From Haberlea rhodopensis (taxonomy: Eukaryota; Streptophyta; Magnoliopsida; Lamiales; Gesneriaceae): 64,000 nt of DNA. The notes under the pieces are model-generated. The model saw only the letters and a program-made list of their open reading frames with translations, was not told the DNA's origin and ran no database searches. The position numbers and the translations under genes are program-made. Shown here piece after piece: positions 10,751 to 22,628 of this stretch (positions are counted from its first letter, which is position 1; the number at the start of each line of letters is the position of its first letter). The stretch is taken from the NCBI GenBank assembly GCA_907163345.1, contig CAJQUN010000151.1, positions 806,001-870,000 of the forward strand, given 5' to 3'.

Positions 10751-11041
10751 AAGTTTATAAACTGTAAAGAAAACACAGCAAGAATCTAGAAATGTTTCTG
10801 GACGAAGCCACATCAAGCCGTGTGCCCATAATTGACTATTCATAATTAACATCAAGTTTATAAACTGTAAAGAAAACACAGCAAGAATCTAGAAATGTCT
10901 CAACTTTTCAATGTAGGATTTCTTTAGCCTAATTGACTATGCATAATTAACTTACCATAATTTTGTTCTCATTAACAAAATTAATAATAATTCTTGGGCT
11001 TTTAACAATTAAACTCAATTATTCTTTTATTAATCCCAACA
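10600..11041 (-). repeat. 3' LTR of Copia element F (far end not defined)
   Basis: On the minus strand TGTTGGGATT begins at 11041, directly after the purine tract ATGGGGGAT (complement of 11042-11053), the standard Copia 3' junction. The far end of this LTR is not clear; I place it tentatively near 10600. Confidence 0.6.
10751..10898. repeat. 45-bp direct duplication in the Copia F LTR region
   Basis: AAGTTTATAAACTGTAAAGA and the 25 bases after it occur identically at 10751-10795 and 10854-10898, about 100 bp apart. Neighbouring sequence (around CATAATTAAC) is also similar, so a segment of roughly 100 bp seems to have been duplicated. Confidence 0.8.
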
Positions 11042-11660
11042 ATCCCCCATATGAATGCAATATGGCGAAAAAATTACACAATGCACCTAGATGAAGATTT
11101 GAGAGTACTTTGAGAATCCACTGCATCAGGATAGGTGGTGGTTAACCTTGAACCTTCCTTAGTAAAGTATCATTGGATATACTTGTCAATCAGTGGACGT
11201 GATGCCTTGAACAGTTCGATGTTTTATGTATAACAAGACAACATTACTCATACAGCTTCATCTCCACACTATTATTGGTTCTTTTCTTGTTGTCCATTTT
11301 GGCCATGAATTTCCTTGGATGTTTCATCGAATGCTCTAGAGATTTAGCCCTCGGGTCATCTCATAGAAGCGGCCCCTTCACATTAGATATATGCGATTTC
11401 TCCTAAAGAGTATCCTGTCATACCACACTTTAATATCTCGAGATAGAAGAATATTTAAGAGTATGAGCTCAGCCTTCCCAAATACAGGTTTATCACTCTT
11501 TCATCACAAGCATAGTAAGGAACCCAATTTCCCGAGTGCTTTGTTCGATCCCCCCCCAACACACACACACACACAATTCGGTTTTCTCATTGAACCTGCA
11601 AATTGGACTTTACAATTCAGGTTGGGTTGCCATCATGGTTGGAAATCAGTTTCATGGGCT
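11042..11660 (-). other. Copia F sequence between RNase H and 3' LTR
   Basis: Non-coding remains downstream of the pol frame in element orientation, ending in the polypurine tract at 11042-11053. It includes a short (AC)n run near 11558-11575. Confidence 0.6.
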
Positions 11661-12344
11661 TCAACCCCATTCCCTCGATGAAGTCTCTAATCGGTCTCTT
11701 GTTAGACCTTTCGTAAATGGGTCTGCAATGTTATCTTTAGACTTCACATAATCTAGAGAAATAACACTGGTTTTCAGTAGATTTTTCACGGATTTATGTC
11801 TCCAACGTATGTCTAGATTTCCCATTATACACATTGTTTTGTGCTCTTCCCATTGCTGACTGACTATCACAATGCTCTCTAATGGGTGGCACGGGTTTTG
11901 ACCACATTGGAATGTCCTCCAAGAAACTCCGAAGCCAATCAGGTTCTTCAGCTGCAAGATCTAAAGCTATGAACTAAGATTCCATAGTTGATCTAGCAAT
12001 GCACGTCTGTTTGCTTGATTTCCATGAAACAGCTGCACCACCAATTATAAAGATATATCCACTCGTGGACTTTATATTCTTGGAGTCCGGTATCCAATTC
12101 GCATCTGAGTACTCTTCAATTCCTGCTGGATATCTCATATAATGTAGTCCATAGTTAGTAGTGTATCTTAGTTATATAAGAACTCGAACTACTGCCTTCC
12201 AGTGCTCATAACTGGGATTACTCGTATATCTGATCAATCTGTTGACTGAGTTAGCTGTATCAGGTCTAGTGCAGTCCATGAGGTACATGAGACTACCTAT
12301 GACCCTAGAGTACTCAAGTTGTTGCACACCTTCTCCACGATTCT
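11661..12344 (-). pseudogene. pol: Copia pol fragment: RT C-terminus and RNase H
   Basis: Reading leftward from 12344, translation shows LEYSRVIGSLMYL, then RPDTANSV and YTSNPSYEHWKAV, the Ty1/copia connection region after reverse transcriptase. In other frames follow the RNase H hallmark TSGYIF...WKSSKQTCIARSTMES and the tail YVKSKDNIADPFTKGL. At least two frameshifts and a stop disrupt it. It is cut off on its 5' side at 12344 by the junction with family C sequence, so the upstream pol domains and gag are missing. Confidence 0.88.
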
Positions 12345-13031
12345 GAGGTAGAAAAGGTGTTGGGGGTGTTTGATTTGAATATGGGTGTGAAAAACACCAT
12401 TGAAGCAAATTTTATTTGGAAAACAATCGCAGGTCACGATCGATCGTGGCATAGCGCCGATCGATAGTGACATAATTCTAAAAATTTGAGGACGATGAAC
12501 AGTAACCGCGATCGATCGTGAGAAGCCACCAATCGATTGCGAGGAGGCAGTTGATTTTGGCGATCGATCGGCGTGGATCGGCGATCGATCTCGGGGGTTC
12601 AAATTTTGAGCAGTAAGATCTTGCGATCGATCGCGGGAAAATGACGATCGATCGCGGCCCCTGGTTTGTTGTTTTTAAAAAAAAAATTGTTAAATGTTGG
12701 ATTTGGGGTATGTTAGGTAGATTTTCATGACGATATCTACATTCCAATGGAAATAGTGCACTTTAAATGAAATGGTTTTAGTTGAACTTTAATAAGATGT
12801 ACTACTCAATTGAATAAATTGATAACTCATTGAACATAGAAACTTGGATGCCTTGGGTAGTATGCATGGTTCAGTAATTGTGATTAATCATCGTGTTGGG
12901 ATGATGTAATTGGAGGTTGAATACATGCTTGAGCATGTGTTTATGTACTTATAATTGATTGTGAGTTATTAACTGTGAATAGCTAATAATTCACTGGATC
13001 TCTGGGCAGAGGCACGGTTTGACTCTAGCTA
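12345..13031 (+). repeat. Family C LTR fragment
   Basis: Matches 15250-15915 of the complete C LTR, from GAGGTAGAAAAGG to GACTCTAGCTA. Both ends are truncated: the left at the Copia F junction, the right by a direct jump into the 3' interior. Confidence 0.85.
12436..12656. repeat. CGATCGATCG palindrome array (C1 LTR fragment)
   Basis: About eight blocks of GCGATCGATCGYG type in pairs. The second pair is followed by GAGGCAGTT and the later one by GAGCAGTAAGATC, linkers also seen in the family A arrays. Several blocks are partly decayed (CGATCGATAG, CAATCGATTG). Confidence 0.88.
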
Positions 13032-14611
13032 GTGTGTTAACACTACTATATCGATTGTATCTCTTGAGGAGATAGTATGGTATGTGGATTTTTGGTTGGA
13101 GCAACGCTGTTGGGAAGGCAGTGGGTATCAGATGCTGGATGATTGTGAATCAACGGTTATAAGCATTATTGGTGGTGGACCGGATGACTTTGTGTTATTT
13201 GTGAGACGTCCGAGGAGATGTCCTCAGATAGATGTTTGAAAGTATCTGATTATTATTGTATTAGTATGGAATTGTAGGAGTTGTATACGTCGTGTTACGA
13301 GTTTGGGAATGATTGGTGGTAGTGGCATGGATGCCCTATCCTGAACCAGTTGTGTATTTATTGGTTCAGGGATACATTTTAGTATAAATGTATCTTGATT
13401 GTCCGATGGTTCGAGATTGGAGAGTCATGGGTGCATGACGCTTCTCTTGTGAGGAAAGAGGTATTGATATACATGTTAAGAATCTTTGAAAGATTCGATG
13501 AGTCGGTACGCGTGGCGTCAGTGTTGAATTCACACCATTAGTCGTTGGTTCGTCAATAATTATTCCCTCATGAATGGGAATAATTGAGTGATTAACAATC
13601 ATGTATGAGACTTGCGAGTATGATCGGAGATACCCACGCCGAGTGCATTAAGTATGCAAGTGGTGTGTTTGGAGTCCAAGCATAGGTATCGGTATGTATG
13701 TATAACTGCCAGCATTTTTATGCTTGTTGATTAGCGGGTTGGTGTGCTTGGATTAGTTAATCTCCGGTAAGAGCTTGTAGTATCTTTGAGATTGGTAATC
13801 TCAATGGAACGATTTATTCTGAGGAATAATTGTGAGGTCTTGGTTAACTCTCTCTCCTAAAAAGAGATTGTTGTATTGTGGGATAAGGAGGTTCGTTGTT
13901 AGTTGATTCGATAGTCATCCTTGTATTAGAATGGTTAATTCTAAGGGTAAACAAGGGATGACCAAGATTCAAATTCGGTTGGTGTCGTTGCCGACACATG
14001 TGGTGAGAATGCAATTGATTTTCTTGCATTTCTCTATGGAATGTTGAGACTTTGTCGAGTTTCAATAGTGTGTTGGGACCACGATGTGATTCCTTGGAAC
14101 ACACGGATGTTAACATCTGTGAAGATGTGTTTTTGGTGTCGGTCGGTAGTCGCGAGTTGCCGATCTGAGTTGCAAGTTGTGCAACTACTCCTTTGACGGA
14201 GATGGAATTGGAGAACAGAAACTGAGATTAGTGTTGTGTAATATTGTATACTGGTAGTTTCCTTCATAGCGATGTGTATTTGGCATCGTAGACCAAGTCA
14301 TAGAAATGTCATTGAGGTGATATCTATGTTTGAATCAAGAATGATTAACGTAGATAGCAGTTGAGGTTAAGTGACTGCTTTGGGTGGTTAACATCGAGGT
14401 ATGTTAACATCTTTTAAAGATTGTGGTGGTTTGGGAGAATGTCTCCATTATAGAGTTCGGTGCAAGGTCGATGTCCTCGCAAGTTGGTGGTTTGTTCATG
14501 ACTTGTTCATGAAATCGATGCTTTATTTTCGATTCGAGTTGCGTGGTCTTGGTGGTACTTTGAGTGCGCATGTGCAAATTTTGAGGATGAAATTTAATTA
14601 GTGGGGGATAA
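13032..14611 (+). other. 3' interior of C1, non-coding, with polypurine tract
   Basis: Homologous to 62930-64000 in C3 and to the reverse strand of 18285-19681 in C2, so it is a reproducible part of the family. No frame carries gag or pol similarity. It ends TTTGAGGATGAAATTTAATT and AGTGGGGGATAA (14600-14611), the polypurine tract before the LTR, a chromovirus-like arrangement. Confidence 0.8.
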
Positions 14612-16890
14612 TGTGATATCCGAACATTATTGTGTTAATCCCGGAGTGATTATGACCCATATTGGATTTTAATTGGGCTAATTATGAGATAATTACGGGG
14701 TTGGGAATAACGAGGATATTAATCCGATATCGGGTTGTTGGGTCCAAGGGTGGAGACTTATTCTCATCGAGGTGTTAAACCTTGGAATTGTAGTGGTAGT
14801 GGGAGTTGGAGTCTGGGGAGCTTTGGATCGAGGTTTGCGATGTAATTAGTGAGTGGGAGATATTGAACACACATGACTTTTAATGAGTTATGGTGCGAAT
14901 ATTTGAGACTCGGATTTTTGGATCCTTGGTACTATATATACCAAGTGGACTCGGTGTCAATCATTTTTGCACTTCGCTTCCCTCTCTCCTTTACGCCTTC
15001 CCCTCTCCTCCCCAACCTTCTTTCCATTTCCCTCTTTTTCTCTTGGAAGAGAATCGAGCAAGGCTCGACTTCGGAGTGAGATTTCTCGAAGGTTTCTGGG
15101 TAATCTTCTTCCCCTCTCTCTTATCTAAGTTTTGATTGTGATTTTTGGTGTTTGGTTAAGTATAAAGATGGGTATGAGTTTTGGGGAATTTGAGAGAAAT
15201 TTGTTAATTGATGTTTTTGGTGTTTTTATTGAATTTAAATGGAGTATTAGAGGTAGAAAAGGTGTTTGGGGTGTTGGATTTGAATATGGGTGTGAAAAAC
15301 ACCATATAAGCAATTTTTTTTCGAAAAATCGCAGGTCGCGATTGATCGTGGCATAGCGCCGATCGATCGCTATGTAATTCTGAAATTTGAGGAAGATGAA
15401 TAGTAACCACGATGGATCACGAGAAGTGACCGATTGAGCGCGAGGAGGCAGTTGAATTTGGCGATCGATCGGCGTGGATCGGTGATCGCGGGGGATCAAA
15501 TTTCGGGCAGTAAGATCTCGTGATCGATCGCGTGAAAATGGCGATCGATCGTGGCCCTTCTTTTGTTGTTTTTTTTTTAAAATTTGTTACAAGTTGGAAC
15601 TGGGGTATGTTTGGTGGATTTTAATGACGATGTCTACATTCCAACGGAAATATTACACTTTAAAATGAAATGGTTTGAGTTGAACTTTAATAAGATGAAC
15701 TACCCAATTGAATAAATTGATAACTCATTGAACATAGAAAATGGGATGCCTTGAGTAGTATGCATGGTTCAGTAATTGTGATTAATCATCGTGTTGGGAT
15801 GATGTAATTGGAGGTTGAGTACATGCTTGAGCATGTGGTTGTGTTCTGATAATTGATTGTGAGATATTAATTGCGATAATTCACTGGATCTCGGGGCAAA
15901 GGCACGGTTTGACTCTGGCTATTGAATTATAAGGTACGTGTAACGTACGCGCATATTTAGATATATTATTGTCATGTTTATGAATAATATATTGTTGTTG
16001 CAATCAGTATGATATGCATTGAGAATTATGTGATGCCGCTATTGAGCGAGCAATGCGTATAATGTTGTCGTCGTTGAGCGAGCATTGATCATGATACCGC
16101 CGCTGTTGAGCGAGCGATGGGACACGACGTGGTGAAACTGTGAAATCATTAATTGAGATATATGTGATTTCTATAAATCATTAGTGTAATGATTTAGCTA
16201 TATTTGATTACGAAATGAGGATGAGTTAAGTTAATTAATGTAATGATTAACTGATTTAGGGAGTTTGATGATTTTTGCTATTGTGAAAACAGGAACAGCA
16301 TGGGAGATCCCATATGATGATGATAGTATACATGGAGTATCTTTTAATTCTACAGCTTTATATCTGTAAATTATGAATTGTGAGATTGATGCTATTGAGA
16401 TTGTGTGATTGGTATGCTCACCCCGTGTGGGGGTTGTTTCTGTTGGAACAGGTAGAATAGGTACAACATTGGCTCTGGATTCGAGCTGTTGATTGGAAAT
16501 GCTTCCATGGCTGAGGTATCAATGTTGGTATTGGGTAATATGTTTATACAATAGATACACATTTACTTATTCAATGCTCGAATTTGAGCATTCTTATGTG
16601 TATGTGGATTGTATAAAGTTTTGAGATTTTCTTCTCATTTATGATTGCATGCAATTAATTAAGGGGCATTGCATAACGAATTGAGGACATGCTTGTGTAT
16701 TATGAGGTGTATGCCTAAAGCTAGTTGAGCTGTATTGGGAATTGAACATTAAATGGATTAATGTCGAAAATTTTATAGATAACATGTTAATGATATAGAA
16801 TCATGTATAAGAATTCCCTAATCACATGAATGTATGCACTAATATATGTGATAATGCACAAATAGCGGATTAAGGTAACGAGGCCTTACG
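14612..16890 (+). repeat. Complete family C LTR
   Basis: About 2.28 kb, from TGTGATATCCG after the polypurine tract to GGCCTTACG (usual CTTACA, last base changed) before the primer-binding site. TATA-like ACTATATATACC at 14931-14942. The palindrome array at 15338-15552 lies about 400 bp downstream of the TATA box. Near the 3' side, CCGCT...GAGCGAGC repeats (16036-16118) foreshadow the interior tandem arrays. Confidence 0.88.
15338..15552. repeat. CGATCGATCG palindrome array (C1 complete LTR)
   Basis: Paired blocks such as CCGATCGATCGC and GGCGATCGATCGGCG with linkers GAGGAGGCAGTTG and GGGCAGTAAGATC. Some blocks show C-to-T type decay (GATTGATCG, GATGGATCA). Confidence 0.88.
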
Positions 16891-16894
16891 TTAG

Positions 16895-16906
16895 TGGTAT
16901 CAGAGC
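16895..16906 (+). other. Primer-binding site, initiator tRNA-Met (C1)
   Basis: TGGTATCAGAGC, complementary to the 3' end of tRNA-iMet, four bases past the LTR. The same site occurs in C2 (42303-42314, minus), C3 and D. Confidence 0.9.
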
Positions 16907-17839
16907 AGTGGTTTGCTCTTTTGGGTTGTTGAGGGCCTAGAGATGTGTTGGTAGAAATGAGTAGCACATAGTTAATGCATGATTGTAGTTAGTGTTGTGT
17001 TACACAACTATTTTGCTTATGTGCATAATATGATGTGAGATCATAAATGAAATGTATTATTGTTAAACATCATGGTTGCAGGATCGTATGGAATATGATG
17101 GAAATGATATTGATTGAAATGATTTGCACCTTATGTAATAAGTGCTAAGAAATATGATTTTGTAGGAAAATCAGAGAATGAGAAACGTGATTTGCTGTCT
17201 AAGGACAGAGAATGGTAGACAATGTTGTGCCGTCAATAGGTGACAACAGATGATGTGATGATCAGGTATGGTTGCCTTATGATTATGAGGATGCAGGTAT
17301 ATGCATGCATTGAGATTGATTTATAATCGTGATGCATGAATGCTTGATATTGTTATTGTGTGTGCGAATGTATTACAATTATTGTAACTACTACTGTTAT
17401 ATCGATTAGCGCTGGATCAGGATATTTGCCGCTGTCATATTGTAGCACGGGATGCTGATATATTGAAGCGAGGAATAACATTGAGCCGCTGTTATAACGT
17501 AGTAGAGATTGTGAGATGTTGTAATTGGTTTGTGTATATTGAGATTATTGCAATGATGCACTTATGTTGAGCAGCGATGGATCAGAATATTTGTTGTTGT
17601 CATATCGTAGCGCGGGTCGCTGATATGTCGAAGCGAGGTATATCATTGAGCCATTGATAATTCGAAGCGAGGGATAGTATTGAGCCGCCAATGTACATAA
17701 TATTTGCCCCTGTCATATCAAGCGTTGTATTAGGATATTTGCCGCTGTCATAATGTAGCGCGAGTCGCTGATATGTCGAAGCGAGGGGTATCATTGAGCC
17801 GCTAATAATTCGAAGCGATGGGCCGCTGTCACGCCAAGC
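16907..17839 (+). other. 5' interior of C1 with degenerate tandem repeats
   Basis: Non-coding. From about 17405 it consists of repeated units in which CCGCTGTCATAT is followed by GTAGCGCGGG or GTCGAAGCGAGG, the same kind of array as in C2 and C3. It ends abruptly at about 17839, where reverse-strand C LTR sequence begins. Confidence 0.75.
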
Positions 17840-18284
17840 CGAGATTCCAGCCATTTTTCCTCCAAAAGGAAAAGATAAGGGTTTTGACGGAAATGAACGA
17901 GGGAGAGAGAGGGGAGAGAGAGAGAGAGAAATCCGTGCAACGACGGAACACCGAGTCCATTTGGTATATATAGCACCGAAGCTCCAAAATACCAATACCT
18001 CCACAAATACATCATGATTCATTAAAAACCATCTGTTTTCAATAATTATCTCTCTAACCTCAATTTCCAATACTAGCCCCAATACAAAGTACCCCGGACC
18101 CTAGATACCACCAAAAACCCAAATCCAAGGTTTTTCACGACAATGAGAATACAATCTCAACCTTTGGATCCAACGATCTCAAATACCCGATTTAACATTC
18201 TCGCGTGTCCCAACACCGCAATTAATTCATAATTGCGGATCATTACCACATCGGGATTAACGCCATTAATTCCCGGGCATCACA
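17840..18284 (-). repeat. 3' LTR fragment of C2
   Basis: The plus strand ends CCCGGGCATCACA at 18284, the complement of the LTR start TGTGATGCCCGGG. Only the first 445 bp of the LTR remain. The polypurine tract (complement of 18285-18296) adjoins. Confidence 0.85.
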
Positions 18285-19681
18285 ATTATCCCCCATACCC
18301 CTAATAAAATTTCATCCTCAAAATTTGCACAGGCGTACTCCACGTATACATAATCAAAACGAATCCACAACACTGATTCATGAATACATCATATGATCGA
18401 AACATGAGGATACCGACCTCGCACCCAAAATCTGGAATGGAGTAAACCTCCCAAACCATCACAATCTCATAAGGACATCAGCATGCCTCAATGCTAACCA
18501 CCACAACAGTCAGTCAGCCTCAGTTGATAACCAAGATATCTCTAGAACTCAGTCTACGATGCACAACACACATCGTTTCAAAGGAAATCATTAGTATACA
18601 ACAGTATACACACACTACACCGGATTTTCTCTCTCCAAATCCACCTCCATCAAAGGAGTAGTCGCACCACTTGCAACTCGAATCGGGTAACTCGCGGCCA
18701 CCAATCAACGCAAAACACATCTCCAAAGATGTCAACATCTGTGTGTATTCCAAGAAATCACATCTTGGTCCACACACCATCGAGACTCCACAAGGTTTCA
18801 AGTTCCACAGAGGACATGCAAGAAAATCTATTGCATTCTCGCCATCTGTGTCGACAACGACACCCAACAAATTCAATTCTTGGCCATCCCTCGTTTACCC
18901 TAGGATTCAACAGTCTTAACACAAGGATGCTATCGAATCACCCAGAGATGAACTACCAAAACCCCAAGACGACAATCCCTCATCAGAGGAAGTCAACCGA
19001 ACCTCATGATCATTCTTTAGAATGATTCGTGCTACGAGATTACAGATCTCAAAGGTGCCACAATCTCTCACCAGAGATTCATCCATCCAAGCATACTAAT
19101 CCAATGCTCGACAATAAAGTGATGGCATCTTTATACACACACCGGTATACATGCCTAAGCACCGAAACCACATGCATACTCAATACACTCGGCTTGGGTA
19201 TCTCTAATCATACCCATTACCCCCAAAATACAACCGTCAATCCTCAGTTATTCTCGCCCAGCGGAGAATGATGATTGACAAACCAACGACCAATGATGTG
19301 ATTTCAACATCAACACCTCACAACCTACTCATCGAATCTTCCAAAGATTCCTAATAGATATATGAATATCGTCATCCTTATAAGGAAAGTGTCATGAACC
19401 ATGACCCTCCAACCTCGAACCACCGTTCGGAAAACCAAGATATATTTATACCAAAATATATCTCGGAACCAATAAGTACACAACTGGTTCAGAATATACA
19501 TCCTTGCCGCTATTACCATTGCAAAACTCGTATACACAACGTATACCCAATTAACGACGCTCTGTACTAATACCATAGTACTCCATATACTTGAGCATCT
19601 CCCCAGAGACGTCTCCTCGTACGTCTCATCGAAAATATAAAGCCATTACTTAGTCCAACACCAGTACGCTTACCGTGGCTG
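18285..19681 (-). other. 3' interior of C2 (left of the A2 insertion)
   Basis: Reverse-strand counterpart of 13032-14611 and of 62930-64000. The small ORFs in it are not conserved between copies. It resumes at 39649 beyond A2. Confidence 0.8.
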
Positions 19682-19686
19682 ATTCA
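19682..19686. other. Target-site duplication of A2 (left copy, ATTCA)
   Basis: ATTCA here and at 39644-39648 bracket the outermost TGATAG...GGTCA ends, showing that the two distant A LTRs are the ends of a single insertion. Confidence 0.88.
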
Positions 19687-19890
19687 TGATAGACTTAGAT
19701 TTTAAGTGTTTTTAGCTGTAATTTCTTACCATTTTTAGTACTTTTTCCTGGATGATATTACGCTTCTTGGTGTTTATTTGCTTGTTTCAGGAAAATAGGT
19801 TGGAAATGGAAGAAATGAGCTAAACTGAAGAAAACGGGTGAAATCAAGGCGAAAAAGAGAAAAAAATGAAGAATTTGGATTTTCAGAGTT

Positions 19891-20065
19891 TCGATCGATC
19901 GAGATTTTATCTCGATCGATCGATCGAGGCAGAGACTTCAGCAACAAATTTTGAGAATTGTCGATCGATCGGAAAAATATCTCGATCGATCGAGCGAGGC
20001 AGTGAGTTTAAACGCTGAAGCGAACAGTGCACCGATCGATCGAAAAAACCTTTCGATCGATCGAG
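19891..20065. repeat. CGATCGATCG palindrome array (A2 5' LTR)
   Basis: Three pairs. Spacers within pairs are GATTTTAT, AAAAATAT and AAAACCTT. The first pair is followed by GGCAGAGACTTCAGCAACAA and the second by GCGAGGCAGTGAGTTTAAAC. All blocks look intact. Confidence 0.92.
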
Positions 20066-20563
20066 ACGCGATTTTCTGCAAATCTGATTTTCCAAAATTA
20101 ACGTGATCTTCGGTGATTTAAAAAGGGAATCTCTTCCATTCCATAATATATCATATCAGACTCGATTTCCACCACCAAGGAACCCTAGCCGCTTCCTAGT
20201 AGAGCTGAGAGGAAGCCATCTTCTTCCTTCTTCATTCAAGCTTAAGCGTACCATTTCCGGAGTGCAAGGAAGGAGCAAGAGAAGAAATCACGGTGCAACG
20301 CACGGATTCATTCCAGCCGTTTATCGTATTTCTAAACTTTGATTTATTTAATTTTCATTTTCATTTGATGTTTTTGAGGTCGAGAGACAATTAAACTTCT
20401 TATGTAATTGATTTGAATTGAATCTAGTTTATTTTATTGAGTTTTAGTGAAATTGTGTTTCATTTATTGATTCGTTCGTGTTTGAGTGGATTGAGTTCTT
20501 ATGTTCATGAATTAAACGCTTATTAAGATCACAGCCTAGCTAACTTTGGTTGAAATCTGTGAG

Positions 20564-20653
20564 TTATAACCAAGATCGAGAGATAACGTTATAATACGCT
20601 ACATTAATTCATGATGTATGTTAAGATTGAGATCGATAGATGAAATCGCATAC
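20564..20653 (+). other. Paired RNA hairpins (A2 5' LTR)
   Basis: Hairpin 1 pairs TTATAAC (20564-20570) with GTTATAA (20588-20594) around AAGATCGAGAGATA. Hairpin 2 pairs GTATG (20616-20620) with CATAC (20649-20653); its loop is mutated to GAGATCGATAGAT. Confidence 0.6.
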
Positions 20654-21166
20654 GTGAGCACTTTGAATCGAGAGATTTAGAGTAACGAGGTTTTGAAGAT
20701 TTATGCATTATTGGATTAGTAAATAGGTGCACGAGAGTGACTTGTTCTAATTTGATATTAGTTTCTTTACAGCTCGAGAGAGTGTATTGAATATCATTGA
20801 AAACATTTTACCTTAAGAATCAATTGTTTAGTAATTTCCTATTCAAACGAATCTTCGAAGAGAACATAGTTGAGCGAAAAGCGAGATAAATTTCTCGAGC
20901 GAATTACCTTTGCATATCCGGAACCCGATTCATTTCATTTTATTCTCGTGTTTTAGTTCTAATTTCCGCATTAGTTAGTCTACCCCCATTTTAATCGTAG
21001 GCTAAATATAATTTTTCTAATTATATTTGGTACTTATACATTAGTCCCTGTGGATTCGACAACCCTTACTTTCATTTCACTATACTAAAACTTGACAACC
21101 GTGCACTTGCGGTAGAATCGCTTCACACTACACTTTGAAATTTTCTGTTTAAAGGTCAAGTTTTTT

Positions 21167-21184
21167 TGGCGCCGTTGCCGGGGA
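21167..21184 (+). other. Primer-binding site, tRNA-Asp (A2)
   Basis: TGGCGCCGTTGCCGGGGA after a slightly lengthened T run. The sequence just after it is of family B type, so the A/B crossover lies at or near this conserved site. Confidence 0.9.
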
Positions 21185-21524
21185 CTAACGTTAGTAATAT
21201 CATACTAGGTTCTTTGACTGTAATTTAACCATTTTTTATTATTTATTTCGAAAAAAATATATATATATATATTTATTTTGTTTTTGTTTTGTTTATCTTG
21301 TGAGGTATTTGGAGATGCTACATTAACAAGCCTTCACAAGCTTTGCCCAACAACCACATGTTGTGTGCTTAAATGACACTTGAATCGTCCGATTATTATG
21401 AGCTAAATTTTTTTTTATGAGTTCAAACTTGAGAAAAGAATGAATTATAGTAGTGACTATTCAATGAGGATTTTGATCTCACTATACATATGAACTTGAT
21501 TTGTGATTGGACTTGTACATGAAT
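21185..21524 (+). other. Internally deleted family B interior
   Basis: Corresponds to the start of the B1 interior, then jumps at about 21350 (in CCCAACAACC) from the start of the gag-like frame to the sequence after it, and at about 21525 into the middle of a B LTR. Roughly 1.3 kb and a further ~1.1 kb are missing compared with B1. An (AT)n run lies near 21258-21275. Confidence 0.8.
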
Positions 21525-21837
21525 ATCTATATTTCAGGAATCAATGTTGAAATTCATAAAAAGGGAAGAAATCAAGCTAAAATGATGAAAAAATGAATAA
21601 AGTTGAAGAAAAGAGGAAAAAAACAAGAATCCAAGACACATGTTGCTCACTTCTCCTCAATTTACTATACGTTCAAGCCATGTTTTGTAAATGTGGTCCA
21701 TATAAAAGATGTAGAACTCTCTCTTATCTTCGTGTGGACAGCTGATTCATCAAATTCGGAGTTTGTATGAGAAAGTTACGGCCAAAATACGAAACTTGCC
21801 AGAAGCTGAAAAAGGCGAAGAAAACTTTCTGTGAAAC

Positions 21838-21942
21838 TCGATCGATCGAGCGAGCATTTCCGATCGATCGAGAAGGGCTGAAAAAGCCACGAAATTCTTA
21901 CTGGAAGGCTGGATCGATCGGCCACTTTTCCGGATCGATCGG
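21838..21942. repeat. CGATCGATCG palindrome array (B1 5' LTR)
   Basis: Two pairs: TCGATCGATCGAGCGAGC...CCGATCGATCGAG and GGATCGATCGG...CCGGATCGATCGGG. The linker differs from that of families A, C and G. Confidence 0.9.
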
Positions 21943-22537
21943 GACGAGGAGTTTTCATTAAAATACATTCCTTGTCGAGTTTGTATGCAAAAGGGAAGTC
22001 CATAATTCTTTCCCCTATATATTATACACAAGATTTTCAACCCAAAGGAAGACTTTTAACCCTAAAAAAACGCCACACACAGCCTGCATCACACAGCCCC
22101 TCTTCACCATTCAAAACCTCACGCCTTCTTCACCAACGTTGAGAACGACACGCCTTTCTTTTCTTTCCCTTCCAAACCATACACGTCCAGCAACCCTTCT
22201 TTCCCATCATTAACCTCCATCCTTCTACCACTCAACCTTCATCAACCCTTCACCCTATGTTTTGGAACGAGCCAACAAGATAATCGAAGAGCACGATCGA
22301 GAAAGAAGCGAGGAATGATCGAGAATCAACGAAGAAGTCGACTTGGGAGTTTGCTTGTACTTTTCTATTATTTGTTTTGAATTATTATTGGATTTATTGT
22401 GTTTTGAATGATTGAGATATATTCTAAACATTGTTTTTCCTTTAATATTCTTGATTGATTGAATTCATATATACTCTATGAGCATGTGTTATTCTTTTTA
22501 ATGCTTTTGAAGGATTGATCACCTTTGAATGATATTT

Positions 22538-22628
22538 TATTATAATTGAGATCGAGAGATGAAATTATAATACGATATAATAATTCATGCCGTGTGTTAA
22601 AGATTGAGATCGAGAGATAAAATCACAC
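22538..22628 (+). other. Paired RNA hairpins (B1 5' LTR)
   Basis: Hairpin 1 is a perfect 10-bp stem, TATTATAATT (22538-22547) with AATTATAATA (22563-22572), with the 15-base loop GAGATCGAGAGATGA. Hairpin 2 pairs GTGTG (22592-22596) with CACAC (22624-22628), with GAGATCGAGAGAT in its loop. The stems differ from those in family A while the loop is kept. Confidence 0.7.

Larger units (their letters stand above)
12345..17839 (+). mobile_element. Element C1: deleted, partly duplicated family C retrotransposon
   Basis: Order is LTR fragment (12345-13031), 3' interior (13032-14611), complete LTR (14612-16890), then PBS and 5' interior (16891-17839). The complete LTR is therefore followed by interior as if it were also a 5' LTR, the pattern left by unequal recombination or tandem copies. 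No coding sequence is present. Confidence 0.82.
19687..21158 (+). repeat. 5' LTR of A2
   Basis: Starts TGATAGACTTAG and ends TTTAAAGGTCA; about 9 bases near the 3' end are missing compared with the other A LTRs. It has the palindrome array at 19891-20065, a TATA-like TTTAAAAAGGG at 20117-20127 and the hairpin pair at 20564-20653. Confidence 0.9.

Noticed and set aside
17600..18082. A 160-codon minus-strand ORF across the C1/C2 junction
   Set aside because: It spans a rearrangement joint and translates C tandem repeats and LTR leader. No counterpart in the other C copies.
20103..20342. A 79-codon ORF present in three family A LTRs (20103, 32249, 38580)
   Set aside because: Conserved only because the LTRs are near-identical; the frame is not kept in the two A1 LTRs. 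It lies just after the TATA-like box, so it is most likely leader sequence.
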